64,000 nt of DNA, from NCBI RefSeq assembly GCF_900095725.1, contig NZ_FMMP01000014.1, forward strand, positions 1 through 64,000. Direction: 5' to 3'. This document shows positions 1-9,808 of this stretch, piece by piece. Each line of letters opens with the position of its first letter. Position 1 is the first letter of the stretch. The notes below the pieces were generated by a model. The model did not search any database and was not told the DNA's origin. It saw only the letters and a program-made list of their open reading frames with translations. The DNA comes from Cellulosilyticum sp. I15G10I2 (lineage in GTDB: Bacteria > Bacillota > Clostridia > Lachnospirales > Cellulosilyticaceae). Made by a program: the position numbers and the translations under genes.

Positions 1-197
1 CTGTATTACCATCAAATAAAGTAAAAAGAGTCGCGGTAGAAGCTGCAACCAGCTTTGGATGGCACAAATATACTGGTTTTGAAGGCAAAATCATTTCCAT
101 AGATACCTTTGGAGAATCAGCACCAGCTGATGTAATCTTTAAAAAACATGGTTTTACAACAGATAATGTTGTAAAGGCAGCTAAAGGAATATTATAA
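1..197 (+). CDS. tkt: transketolase, C-terminal end (partial)
   Basis: The reading frame that enters at base 3 encodes the last 65 residues of a transketolase and stops at 195-197. Visible family features are the C-terminal domain pattern VEAATSFGW, then ISIDTFGESAPADVIFKKHGFT and the closing NVVKAAKGIL helix. Transketolase moves two-carbon ketol units between pentose and triose/hexose phosphates in the cytoplasm. The N-terminal and most of the protein lie outside the window. It is a conventional single-chain enzyme, distinct from the two-gene transketolase at 3078-4836, and it may serve the same pentose catabolism. High confidence in family. Confidence 0.88.
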   Translation, partial: VLPSNKVKRVAVEAATSFGWHKYTGFEGKIISIDTFGESAPADVIFKKHGFTTDNVVKAAKGIL

Positions 198-225
198 GTT
201 TCACCTGATATAGAGTAAGCAATAA

Positions 226-290
226 GCTGCTCCCTGTGAATTTAGGTACCGTTTTTAATGGGCTTAGAATGATAGGGAGTGGCTTTTTGT
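226..290 (+). terminator. Rho-independent terminator after tkt
   Basis: Stem GCTGCTCCCT (226-235) pairs with AGGGAGTGGC (274-283) with two G-U pairs, followed by TTTTTG. The 38-nt loop is long. It separates tkt from the sugar operon. Confidence 0.7.
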
Positions 291-376
291 TTTGCTACAT
301 AGATTTGATATATGCAAAAAGGCATAAATAGATATTAAATTTTTAAAATAACTATGCAAAATATATATTTTATGGC

Positions 377-430
377 TATAATAAAACAAAACACTCTATA
401 TAAACGTTTATGTAAACGTTTATATAGAGT
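377..430 (+). promoter_or_regulatory. tandem LacI-type operator in a 38-bp perfect palindrome, with upstream -10-like box
   Basis: Bases 393-410 and 413-430 are a perfect 18-bp inverted repeat around a TG centre. Each arm contains TAAACGTTTA, a typical LacI/CcpA-family half-site pair with a central CG, so the structure offers two abutting operators. A TATAAT at 377-382 sits just upstream, so a repressor bound here would cover the start point; no good -35 box is visible. No U-run follows, which argues against a terminator. Likely target of the regulator at 608-1615 (inference); the core also resembles a cre site. Confidence 0.7.
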
Positions 431-552
431 CAGATATACAAAATGCATAAAAAAATAGTCAAATATAAGTTCTAAAGCGTGGTTTTTGGGCAATTTGCTT
501 GGAGGTTTTTTACGAAATAGCGAGGAAGGGCCCTCTGTAACCACCAAAACAG

Positions 553-581
553 TTGAATGGTTTATATAAACACAATATAAT
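553..581 (+). promoter_or_regulatory. promoter of the LacI-type regulator gene
   Basis: TTGAAT (553-558), 17-bp spacer, TATAAT (576-581), ending 26 bp before the TTG start of the regulator. The spacer holds TTTATATAAA, a weak echo of the operator upstream. Confidence 0.65.
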
Positions 582-607
582 TTAAAACAAGAAGGAGATA
601 GATACTA

Positions 608-1615
608 TTGAAAACAAGTATAAGACAGATTAGTAAAATTACAGGGTTTTCCCCAGCAACAGTTTCTAACGCACTTAGCGGCAAAAGAGGCGTAAATAAA
701 GAAACAGCAGAAAAAATTTTAGAGGTAGCAAAGGAAAGGGGGTATATAAACGAAACTAAGATTACTAATATAAAATTTGTGATTTATAAAAAAAGTGGTG
801 AAATAATCTCAGATACACCCTTCTTTTCTTCTCTTATAGAAGGGGTTGAGATGGAGAGCAGAGCTTCAGGTTATAAAACAATCATATGTAATCTAGATAA
901 GGGCAGCGAAGAATTTGAACATCTTTTAGAGCAAATTTTAAATGATTCTACTTCGGGTATATTACTACTTGCCACGGAGCTTAATGAAGAAGATGTTAAA
1001 GTATTTGAAAAAGCTGTTTCGCCTGTAGTTGTGGTTGATAGTTGGTATGGGAAATTAAATTTTGATTCTGTATTAATCAATAATACGGATTCTGTGCATA
1101 ATGCAGTTGATTACTTGATTTCAAAGGGTCATCACGAAATTGGCTATCTTAAAAGTGAATTTCGCATTAGGAATTTTACTTACAGAGCCCAAGGTTATAG
1201 ACGGGCACTTATTCAAAAAAGAATACCCATTAATGAGGAGTATCAAGTAATACTTAGGCCTACTATGGATGGGGCTTATAGAGATATGGATAAATATTTA
1301 AATACAAATCCAAAGCTGCCAAGTGCTTTTGTGGCAGATAATGATATTATAGCTCTTGCGGCAATTAAAGCACTTAAGCAGCATGGTTATAAAATTCCAA
1401 GGGATATTTCTGTTATTGGGTTTGACGATCTTCCTTTTTGCAATATCTCATCGCCAAGTCTTACAACAATTCGCGTATTTAAACAAGATATGGGACGTAT
1501 GGCGGTTAAACGGCTTATTGATAAAATGCAGCATGGAAGCAGTATCCATACAAAAACTGAAATTTGTACTGAGTTTATAGAAAGAGATAGTGTAAAAGAA
1601 TTAAACAGTGAGTAA
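608..1615 (+). CDS. LacI-family transcriptional regulator of the sugar operon
   Basis: 335-aa DNA-binding repressor or activator. Residues 8-46 form the LacI helix-turn-helix (ISKITGFSPATVSNALSG, then the hinge helix region), and residues about 55-330 are a periplasmic-binding-protein-like effector domain ending with VIGFDDLPFCNISSPSLTTI, which is typical of the family. The start is TTG at 608 with AAGGAG at 592-597; no ATG fits better. It is first in a co-directional run of nine sugar genes, and the double palindrome at 393-430 is the obvious operator. The inducer is unknown, presumably the sugar taken up by the importer downstream. Confidence 0.9.
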   Translation: MKTSIRQISKITGFSPATVSNALSGKRGVNKETAEKILEVAKERGYINETKITNIKFVIYKKSGEIISDTPFFSSLIEGVEMESRASGYKTIICNLDKGSEEFEHLLEQILNDSTSGILLLATELNEEDVKVFEKAVSPVVVVDSWYGKLNFDSVLINNTDSVHNAVDYLISKGHHEIGYLKSEFRIRNFTYRAQGYRRALIQKRIPINEEYQVILRPTMDGAYRDMDKYLNTNPKLPSAFVADNDIIALAAIKALKQHGYKIPRDISVIGFDDLPFCNISSPSLTTIRVFKQDMGRMAVKRLIDKMQHGSSIHTKTEICTEFIERDSVKELNSE

Positions 1616-1636
1616 TAGATAAAAAGGAGATAGGAT

Positions 1637-3064
1637 ATGAGTAAATTGAAAATAGGCTTTGCCCCCACAAGAAGATTTGTATTTAGTAAAGAAGATGCTC
1701 ATAAATATAAAAATTTAATAAGAAAATTCATGGATGGCTATGATATTGATATTGTGGACATCGAAGACATAAGTGAAGAAGGACTTTTGTTTGATGATAC
1801 AGCCATGGCTTACAAAATTGCAGATAAATTTACTCGGGAAAAAGTAGATGCGCTATTTGTACCCCATTGCAACTTTGGAACAGAGGACACCGTAGCAAAA
1901 CTATGCAGAGAGGTAGGAAAACCAGTTCTTCTTTGGGGACCAAGAGACGAAGATCCGCTCGAGGATGGGTTCCGTTTAAGAGATAGTCAATGCGGACTCT
2001 TAGCGACAGGCTCTGTCCTTAGAAGATTTAATGTGCCCTTTACATATATTCCAAATACAGCAGTTGATGATCCTATTTTTATAAGAGGATTTGAGAATTT
2101 CTTAAGAACGGCTAATATAGTAAAAGCTTTTAATAATATTAGAATATTGCAGATTTCAACAAGGCCTGCAGGTTTTTGGTCAGTTATTTGTAATGAAGGG
2201 GAATTACTGGAACGATTTAATATTCAGATCTTCCCAATAAGCTTAAAAGAAATTGAAATGAAGACATTGGAGATTGAAGCGGCTAGTGGCGCTGAAGTAG
2301 CAGCTGAAGTTGAAAAAATTAAGTTAGCTGTAGACTGCACAGGAGCTGGTGAAGAACAACTGAGAAGAGTGGCGGCTTTAAAACTCGCTATGCGGTTTTA
2401 TGTTGACAAAGAACTTTGCAACTGCGCAGCTATACAGTGTTGGTCAGCACTGCAGGATAGTCTTAAAATTATGCCATGTCTTGCAAATGCACTTTTGACA
2501 GATGAGGGTATTCCGGTAGCCTGTGAAACAGATATTCACGGCGCAATTTCTTCTGTAATGGCTTATGCAGCAACGATGAATCAAAAAGCACCATTTTTTG
2601 CAGATATTACAGTAAGGCATGCTTCAAATGATAATGGAGAATTACTTTTTCATTGTGGGAACTTCCCTACAAGTGTTACAAAATGTAATTGTAAAACGAA
2701 GTTCAATACACATTTCTTATTTGATGGCCATGAACCAGGAACCCATGAAGGAGAGATTGAAGGCGGAGAAATGACCATTGTAAGATTTGATGGAGACCAT
2801 GGCAATTATCAGCTCTTTTTAGGAAAAGCCAGAGGTATCGAAGGGAAGTTTACCCGTGGTACTTATGTGTGGGTTGAGGTAAATGATTGGTTGGAATGGG
2901 AAGATAAACTTGTAACAGGTCCTTATATCCATCATTGCAGTGGTGTACACCAAGATGTTGTACCGGCCTTATATGAAGCTTGCAAGTATATACCAGGTTT
3001 AATGCCAGATCCAGTAGATCCAAAAGAACCAGAAATTAAAGCATGGTTAAGAGGCAGTATCTAA
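1637..3064 (+). CDS. L-fucose/arabinose isomerase-fold sugar isomerase
   Basis: 475-aa protein of the L-fucose isomerase-like superfamily, expected to interconvert an aldose and a ketose with a divalent metal. In the E. coli FucI fold the metal ligands are a Glu, an Asp about 24 residues later and a C-terminal His. Here E297 (ACETDIHG), D323 (FFADI) and His residues in HHCSGVH (432-438) are the matching candidates. It is shorter than classical FucI (about 590 aa), as in the group annotated only as fucose isomerase-like. RBS AAGGAG at 1623-1628, ATG start. It sits 13 bp before the split transketolase and is followed by an FGGY kinase, so the ketose made here is probably phosphorylated next. 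The exact sugar is not known. Confidence 0.8.
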   Translation: MSKLKIGFAPTRRFVFSKEDAHKYKNLIRKFMDGYDIDIVDIEDISEEGLLFDDTAMAYKIADKFTREKVDALFVPHCNFGTEDTVAKLCREVGKPVLLWGPRDEDPLEDGFRLRDSQCGLLATGSVLRRFNVPFTYIPNTAVDDPIFIRGFENFLRTANIVKAFNNIRILQISTRPAGFWSVICNEGELLERFNIQIFPISLKEIEMKTLEIEAASGAEVAAEVEKIKLAVDCTGAGEEQLRRVAALKLAMRFYVDKELCNCAAIQCWSALQDSLKIMPCLANALLTDEGIPVACETDIHGAISSVMAYAATMNQKAPFFADITVRHASNDNGELLFHCGNFPTSVTKCNCKTKFNTHFLFDGHEPGTHEGEIEGGEMTIVRFDGDHGNYQLFLGKARGIEGKFTRGTYVWVEVNDWLEWEDKLVTGPYIHHCSGVHQDVVPALYEACKYIPGLMPDPVDPKEPEIKAWLRGSI

Positions 3065-3077
3065 GGGGAGGGTAAAC

Positions 3078-3902
3078 ATGGAAAACTTAAAAGCAAAATC
3101 TTATGAACTTAGAAAAGACATTTGGAAGATGATCTATAAAGCTAAAACAGGTCATACAGGCGGAGATTTTAGTGTATGTGATATTCTTATTAGTTTGTAT
3201 TATAAGCACATGAATATTTCACCGCAGATGATGCATGACCCAAATCGTGATAGATTTATATTAAGTAAGGGTCACTGTGTTGAAGCATACTATAGTGTAC
3301 TTGCAGACAGAGGGTTTTTTCCAAAAGAAGATTTAGAAACCGTATCCCAGTACGGGTCAAAATATATAGGGCATCCTACTAATAAAGTAAATGGCATTGA
3401 GATGAACTCAGGTTCTCTAGGTCATGGCCTTTCAGTTTCTGTAGGCATGGCTCTTGCAGGGAAAATGGATAAGAAAGCTTATCGTGTTTACACTGTTATG
3501 GGAGACGGCGAGCTGGCAGAAGGTTCTGTATGGGAAGGGGCTATGGCAGCAGGACATTTTAAGCTGGATAATTTAACAGCTGTTATTGATAGAAACAGAC
3601 TGCAGATCTCAGGACCTACAGAGGAAGTGATGGCGCAAGACAGCCAAGATGACAGGTGGAAGAGTTTTGGCTGGCATGTGATTCATGCTGATGGCAATGA
3701 TATAGATGCTCTTGATAGAGCTTTTACAGAAGCTAAAAATACAAAAGGCAAGCCCACTATGATTATAGCAGATACCATTAAAGGTTATGGTATTTCCTTT
3801 ATAGAAAATAAAGTAGTCTGGCACCATAGAGTGCCTACAGAGGACGAATTTGAACAAGGCATAGTTGAGCTTGAAGAAAGGAGGCTTAAAGAGTATGAAT
3901 AA
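3078..3902 (+). CDS. transketolase-like protein, N-terminal (ThDP-binding) subunit
   Basis: 274-aa N-terminal half of a transketolase on its own gene. It binds the diphosphate of thiamine diphosphate: motif MGDGELAEGSVWEGAMAA with the family GDG, plus a metal-ligand region ending in the VIDRN segment. The early histidine region (KTGHTGG, SKGHC) of transketolases is present. It has the length of other split-transketolase N subunits. RBS GGGGAGGG just before the ATG; its last 8 bp overlap the C-terminal subunit gene, so the two are translationally coupled. In known D-apiose pathways a two-subunit transketolase (AptA/AptB) acts after an FGGY apulose kinase; this gene order resembles that, but the substrate here is inference. 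Confidence 0.88.
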   Translation: MENLKAKSYELRKDIWKMIYKAKTGHTGGDFSVCDILISLYYKHMNISPQMMHDPNRDRFILSKGHCVEAYYSVLADRGFFPKEDLETVSQYGSKYIGHPTNKVNGIEMNSGSLGHGLSVSVGMALAGKMDKKAYRVYTVMGDGELAEGSVWEGAMAAGHFKLDNLTAVIDRNRLQISGPTEEVMAQDSQDDRWKSFGWHVIHADGNDIDALDRAFTEAKNTKGKPTMIIADTIKGYGISFIENKVVWHHRVPTEDEFEQGIVELEERRLKEYE

Positions 3903-4836
3903 GATACCTAATCGTCAAGTCATTTGTGAAGTGCTTCTTGAAAAGGCAAAAGAAGATAAAGATATAGTTGTGCTTTGCAGCGATTCAAGAGGATCGGCTT
4001 CCTTAGGACCCTTTACAGAGTCTTATCCTGAACAGTTTGTAGAAATGGGCATTGCAGAACAAAATTTAGTTTCTGTTAGTGCAGGTCTTGCTAAATGCGG
4101 AAAAAAATCTTTTGCAGCTTCACCTGCCTGTTTCCTTTCTACAAGAAGTATGGAGCAATGTAAGGTGGATGTCGCTTACTCCAATGCTAATGTAAAGCTA
4201 ATAGGTATAAGTGGTGGGATAAGTTATGGAGCGCTTGGTATGACCCATCACTCGGCTCAAGATATTGCAGCACTTGCCTCTATACCTAATATGAGAGTTT
4301 ATCTGCCAAGTGACAGATTTCAAACCAAAGTTTTAATAGAAGCCCTTCTTCAAGATGATAAACCAGCTTACATAAGAGTAGGGCGTAATCCTGTAGAAGA
4401 CGTTTATACAGATGGAAACATACCTTTTAAGATGGATGAAGCAATTGTAGTATCAGAAGGAACTGACCTTACTATTATCGCTTGTGGAGAAATGGTGAAA
4501 CCGGCAAAAGACGCAGCTGTTTTATTAAAAAACATGGGTATTGATGTAAGAGTACTGGATATGTATTGTGTTAAGCCAATAGATGAAAAAGCGGTAATAC
4601 GAGCAGCAGAAGAAACAAAAGCAATTATTACCATTGAAGAACATTCTGGTATTGGCGGGATGGGCTCTATGGTGAGTCAAATTGTATCATCACATCATCC
4701 TAAAAAAGTCATTAATCTTTCGCTGCCTGATGAACCGGTTATTACAGGCAAATCTCAAGAAGTGTTTGATTATTATGGATTAAATACAGATGGACTTGTA
4801 AAAGCAGGTATGGAGTTGATAAATGATGAGCAGTAA
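3895..4836 (+). CDS. transketolase-like protein, C-terminal subunit
   Basis: 313-aa partner of the preceding gene, carrying the pyrimidine-binding domain (residues about 5-165, with the EMGIAEQNLVS motif that includes the catalytic Glu) and the C-terminal transketolase domain (about 180-305, EEHSGIGGMGS). The frame extends upstream to a TTG at 3865, but AAAGGAGG at 3878-3884 places the start at the ATG 3895. It overlaps both the upstream subunit and the downstream kinase, so the three proteins are probably made in similar amounts. Expected to form an alpha2beta2-type ThDP enzyme acting on the phosphorylated ketose produced by the next gene. Confidence 0.88.
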   Translation: MNKIPNRQVICEVLLEKAKEDKDIVVLCSDSRGSASLGPFTESYPEQFVEMGIAEQNLVSVSAGLAKCGKKSFAASPACFLSTRSMEQCKVDVAYSNANVKLIGISGGISYGALGMTHHSAQDIAALASIPNMRVYLPSDRFQTKVLIEALLQDDKPAYIRVGRNPVEDVYTDGNIPFKMDEAIVVSEGTDLTIIACGEMVKPAKDAAVLLKNMGIDVRVLDMYCVKPIDEKAVIRAAEETKAIITIEEHSGIGGMGSMVSQIVSSHHPKKVINLSLPDEPVITGKSQEVFDYYGLNTDGLVKAGMELINDEQ

Positions 4837-6322
4837 ATACATATTAGCTATTGACCAAAGTACTTCAGGGACAAAAGCTTTGCTTTTAGATGCAGAGGGA
4901 AACATCATTGAAAGAAGTGATTTGCCTCACAAACAGATTATTGATGCTAAAGGTTGGGTAGAACATGATCCTGTAGAGATCTTTAATAATACAATTAAGG
5001 TTGTCAAAATGGTCGTCGAGAAAGCTCGGATTGATAAAGAAGCAATCATTGGGGTAGGCATCAGCAATCAAAGAGAAACGGCTGTGGTTTGGGATAAGGA
5101 GACAAGTGAACCTGAGTATAATGCAATTGTTTGGCAGTGCGCAAGAGGAGAAGCAATATGTAATCAAATTGCAAAAGATGGTAATAAGGATTTAGTTAAA
5201 AGGCGTACAGGATTACATCTTTCTCCCTATTTTTCAGCTGCAAAAATCAGTTGGGTTCTGAGAAATATAACAAGTGCAGAGAAAAAAAGAAAAGAAAGAA
5301 AACTCTTAGCTGGTACGATGGATAGTTTTTTAGTGTATAAGCTGACAGATGGGGAAGCTTTTAAAACAGATTACTCTAATGCATCCAGGACTCAACTGTT
5401 TAACATAGTGGATTTGAAGTGGGATCAAGAAGTTTGTGATTTATTTGATATTGATATTACTATGCTTGCTGAAGTTTGTGACTCTGATACAAATTTCGGA
5501 GAAACAGATTTTGCTGGCTATTTAAGTAAAAAAATTCCAATACATGCAGTATTTGGTGATTCGCATGGTGCTTTATTTGGGCAGGGATGTCTGGATAAGG
5601 GAATGATTAAGGCTACTTATGGTACAGGATCTTCGATTATGATGAATATTGGACATCATCCTGTTTTCAGTGAGAAGGGAGTTGTTACTTCTCTTGCATG
5701 GGGAATAGATGGCAAAGTAAGCTATGTACTAGAAGGTAACATTAATTATACAGGTGCCGTTTTAAAGTGGATAACGGATGATTTAAAGCTTATTCACTCA
5801 CCGGCAGAGTCTGAGAGGTATGCAAAAGAAGCAAACCAAGAAGACAAAACTTACCTTGTACCCGCTTTTACAGGTCTTGGGGCGCCGTACTGGGATAGTC
5901 AAGCAACTGGGCATATATGTGGTATGACAAGAACGACGGGAAGGGCAGAGCTTGTGAAAGCTGCAGTAGAATGCATTGCTTATCAGATTGCAGATATTGT
6001 TAAGGTTATGAGCGAAGAATCTAAAATAGCCATTAATGAACTAAGAGTAGATGGAGGTCCGACTAAGAATAAGTATTTAATGCAGTTCCAAAGTGATATA
6101 TTAGATATTCCTGTACAAGTTCCAAGTATAGAAGAACTTTCAGGAGCAGGTACCGCATATGCTGCAGGCATTGCGCTTGGACTTTACAATAAAACGCAGC
6201 TATTTGAACGGATGAAGCGGATAAAATTTTCACCTGAAATGGAAGCTGACAAACGAGAAGAACGTTATAATGGGTGGAAAAAAGCAGTGGGCTTAGTACT
6301 TACAAGAGATGAAATGCAATAA
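4823..6322 (+). CDS. FGGY-family carbohydrate kinase (glycerol kinase-like subgroup)
   Basis: 499-aa sugar or polyol kinase. The N-terminal AIDQSTSGTKALLLD phosphate loop, GWVEHDP, GISNQRETAVVWD and YNAIVWQC segments resemble glycerol kinases; the C-terminal ATPase half has LGAPYWDSQATG and DGGPTKN. Two in-frame ATGs (4823, 4826) follow a GGAG and overlap the transketolase gene by up to 14 bp. Glycerol is an unlikely substrate because no glycerol genes are present and the gene lies between a ketose-producing isomerase and a two-subunit transketolase. A ketose such as apulose, ribulose or erythrulose is more plausible; the family alone cannot decide. Confidence 0.85.
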   Translation: MMSSKYILAIDQSTSGTKALLLDAEGNIIERSDLPHKQIIDAKGWVEHDPVEIFNNTIKVVKMVVEKARIDKEAIIGVGISNQRETAVVWDKETSEPEYNAIVWQCARGEAICNQIAKDGNKDLVKRRTGLHLSPYFSAAKISWVLRNITSAEKKRKERKLLAGTMDSFLVYKLTDGEAFKTDYSNASRTQLFNIVDLKWDQEVCDLFDIDITMLAEVCDSDTNFGETDFAGYLSKKIPIHAVFGDSHGALFGQGCLDKGMIKATYGTGSSIMMNIGHHPVFSEKGVVTSLAWGIDGKVSYVLEGNINYTGAVLKWITDDLKLIHSPAESERYAKEANQEDKTYLVPAFTGLGAPYWDSQATGHICGMTRTTGRAELVKAAVECIAYQIADIVKVMSEESKIAINELRVDGGPTKNKYLMQFQSDILDIPVQVPSIEELSGAGTAYAAGIALGLYNKTQLFERMKRIKFSPEMEADKREERYNGWKKAVGLVLTRDEMQ

Positions 6323-6328
6323 TGATAA

Positions 6329-7441
<1,113 letters not shown>

Positions 7442-7454
7442 ATGCAAGAGACAA

Positions 7455-7482
7455 TAAGGTGCGATGAAACATTCGTGCCTTA
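7455..7482 (+). promoter_or_regulatory. hairpin downstream of the binding-protein gene
   Basis: TAAGGTGCGA (7455-7464) pairs with TCGTGCCTTA (7473-7482) with two G-U pairs. Without a U-run it is probably a 3' stabiliser or processing site. Confidence 0.45.
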
Positions 7483-7553
7483 ATTGATGAAATACAGATA
7501 ACACTAAGGAGCTTTCGGGTAGAGGAAATCGTAACAAAGAAGAGAGGGAAATC

Positions 7554-8195
7554 ATGAAAAAAAGAATTTTGATCGCAGTGTTTATAAGCATGATTTTATC
7601 ATTTTATACGACCGGATGTGTGAAAATTATAAAGCAAGGAGAAGAAGCTGCTCTAATTAATGAAAGTAGTTTTGATGCTGTAAGTAATGTAGCGGATATT
7701 TGGGAGTCTGTGGCACTTCCTGAACTTCAAGGGAAGGCTGTAGAACTCAGTCAATTTTTAACAGAGGCTAAAGGAGATATGATGTCTTTAGCTGATCAGT
7801 ATGGTAAAAGAACTCAAGGAACAGAGGGAGCTGTCAGTTTTACAGTTAAGGGACTTGCACGGGTTGACTCTGTATTTACAGAATCAGCAGCTGGATATAT
7901 GCTCATTTCTGTTGATGGGTATACTGGAGCTGAGGTTATTAAACTTCAGACAGGTACAGTATTTAAAGGAACAGCAGTAAGGGATTCTCTAGATATCATT
8001 AAATTTAACGATTATAAAAATCAAGTAGATTATGCTGCTGTTTCAACCAGTATTCACGGAAAGATCAAAGAAACTGTATACGGAGACATGGATGTTACCT
8101 CACTAACAGGAAAACAAATTGAATTTGTAGGATGTTTTACATTCAGTAAAAATGAGGAACTTATTATTACACCTGTTTTAATGACAGTTAAATAG
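7554..8195 (+). CDS. DUF2291-type lipoprotein of sugar ABC operons
   Basis: 213-aa predicted lipoprotein: signal peptide with lipobox YTTG-C22, then a single soluble domain. The pattern GTVFKGTAVRDSLDIIKFNDYKNQVDYAA matches what I know of DUF2291, a family found next to RbsABC-type importers and of unknown role. RBS GAGAGGGA and ATG 7554. Its place between the binding protein and the ATPase suggests an accessory surface function in uptake, for example sensing or docking; that is inference. Confidence 0.75.
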   Translation: MKKRILIAVFISMILSFYTTGCVKIIKQGEEAALINESSFDAVSNVADIWESVALPELQGKAVELSQFLTEAKGDMMSLADQYGKRTQGTEGAVSFTVKGLARVDSVFTESAAGYMLISVDGYTGAEVIKLQTGTVFKGTAVRDSLDIIKFNDYKNQVDYAAVSTSIHGKIKETVYGDMDVTSLTGKQIEFVGCFTFSKNEELIITPVLMTVK

Positions 8196-8223
8196 AACTA
8201 GGCAATAAAAGAAAGGAGGTAGC

Positions 8224-9786
8224 ATGATGAAAAGTCAAACTAAAAATATAACAAAGCCTGAGGTTTGTTTAGTTGCAAAAGATATTGATCAGATTTATCC
8301 TGGCACAAAAGCCTTAGACAATGTTTCTTTTGAAATAAAAACAGGAAAAGTTACGGTATTGATCGGAGAAAATGGTGCGGGAAAGTCTACTCTTATGAAA
8401 ATTATTGCAGGGATCGAAGCGCCATCATCAGGCAAAATATTTATGGGTGATAAGGAAATCTCATTTAAAGATACTATAGAGGCAAGAGCCCATGGTATTG
8501 GTATCATACATCAAGAATTAAGTTTATTTCCTAATCTAACAGTCTATCAAAATATATTTATGGCTAATGAAAAAACAAAAGCTAAATTTTGTATTGATAA
8601 TAAAACACATATTGAACTGACAGATAAGATTCTTGCAAGGCTTGAACACCCTATAAATGCAAATACTTTGGTGGGAGATCTTAGAGTAGGACAGCAACAG
8701 ATGATTGAGATTGCTAGAAATCTTATTCAGGACGATCTTAAGATTTTAATTATGGATGAACCAACATCGTCACTTAGTGAACAGGAGGTAGAAGTTTTAT
8801 TTAAGATTATGAGGGAGTTAAAAGAAGAAGGAATTTCTATTGTTTATATTTCCCATCGTTTAGAAGAAATTATGAGAATCGGAGATTATGTAACTATCTT
8901 AAGAGATGGTAAAATTGTAGCTGAAGCAGAGGTGCCTGATATAGATATCCCTTGGATTGTAAAACAAATGACAGGAGAAGGTAAATCTTATCCTAAGAAG
9001 CTAAGACATATAGATTGGGACAGTCAAGAAGTAGTTTTAGATGTTAAAAATTTAAAGCTTCCTAAAAGAGGGGGGGGCTACTTATTGAATAATCTAAGCT
9101 TCAACCTAAAACAAGGAGAAATTCTTGGTATTTATGGACTTATGGGTGCTGGGCGTACAGAGGTTTTTGAGTGTCTTATGGGGCTTAGGCCAGAACATAC
9201 AGGTGAAGTTACTCTACAGGGAGAAATAATAGATATAAACACAATCTCTGAACAAATAGACAGAGGTTTTGCTTTAGTTCCAGAGGATAGGCAAAGGGAA
9301 GGGCTTGTTCAGACTATGAGTATTGGTAAAAATATTACCCTTTCTAGTTTGAAGAACTATGTTAAAGGTATCTTTATTAATAAGAAAAAAGAAGATACAA
9401 GCATTTATGAACAAATTAAAGATATACATATTAAAGCACCCAATAAAGACCTACCTATTCTTTCACTTTCAGGAGGCAACCAACAAAAGGTAGTTATCGG
9501 AAAAGGCATTTTAACAAATCCCAAAATTCTTCTTCTTGATGAGCCAAGTAGAGGGATTGATATAGGTGCTAAAACAGAAGTTTTTGATATTATTAATCAA
9601 TATGCGGAAAGAGGCTTATCTATTATTGTTATTTCTTCAGAACTCAAAGAAATAATAGCAATTGCAGATAGAATTTTAGTGCTATCTAATGGTGTTAAAA
9701 CCGCAGAACTCATTAATCAAGATGTGACAGAAGACAATTTGGTATTAGCTTCTTATAAAGGACACGGTATATGCCAAGGGGCCTAA
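8224..9786 (+). CDS. sugar ABC transporter ATPase (RbsA/MglA-like, two ATPase domains)
   Basis: 520-aa cytoplasmic ATPase with two fused nucleotide-binding domains. Domain 1 has Walker A GENGAGKST, signature LRVGQQQM and Walker B LIMDEPTSSL. Domain 2 has the degenerate P-loop GLMGAGRTE usual for RbsA, signature LSGGNQQKV and Walker B LLLDEPSRGID. Length is normal for the family. GAAAGGAGGT at 8211-8220 can serve either ATG (8224 or 8227). It energises the permease encoded next. Confidence 0.93.
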   Translation: MMKSQTKNITKPEVCLVAKDIDQIYPGTKALDNVSFEIKTGKVTVLIGENGAGKSTLMKIIAGIEAPSSGKIFMGDKEISFKDTIEARAHGIGIIHQELSLFPNLTVYQNIFMANEKTKAKFCIDNKTHIELTDKILARLEHPINANTLVGDLRVGQQQMIEIARNLIQDDLKILIMDEPTSSLSEQEVEVLFKIMRELKEEGISIVYISHRLEEIMRIGDYVTILRDGKIVAEAEVPDIDIPWIVKQMTGEGKSYPKKLRHIDWDSQEVVLDVKNLKLPKRGGGYLLNNLSFNLKQGEILGIYGLMGAGRTEVFECLMGLRPEHTGEVTLQGEIIDINTISEQIDRGFALVPEDRQREGLVQTMSIGKNITLSSLKNYVKGIFINKKKEDTSIYEQIKDIHIKAPNKDLPILSLSGGNQQKVVIGKGILTNPKILLLDEPSRGIDIGAKTEVFDIINQYAERGLSIIVISSELKEIIAIADRILVLSNGVKTAELINQDVTEDNLVLASYKGHGICQGA

Positions 9787-9808
9787 TATGATTAAAAAGG
9801 AGAAATGA

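Noticed and set aside
393-430. Palindrome as a terminator of an upstream transcript
   Set aside because: AT-rich stem without a following U-run; CG-centred cores fit LacI-family operators better.
335-547. 70-aa open frame on the - strand in the tkt-lacI gap
   Set aside because: It covers the operator palindrome and promoter region, has no Shine-Dalgarno and no recognisable domain.
480-550. Similarity between the GGGCCCTC-containing stretch here and the GC-rich element at 22577-22683
   Set aside because: Shared words (GAGGGCC, CCTCGCT, TTTTTT) are short and not collinear; not enough for a repeat family.
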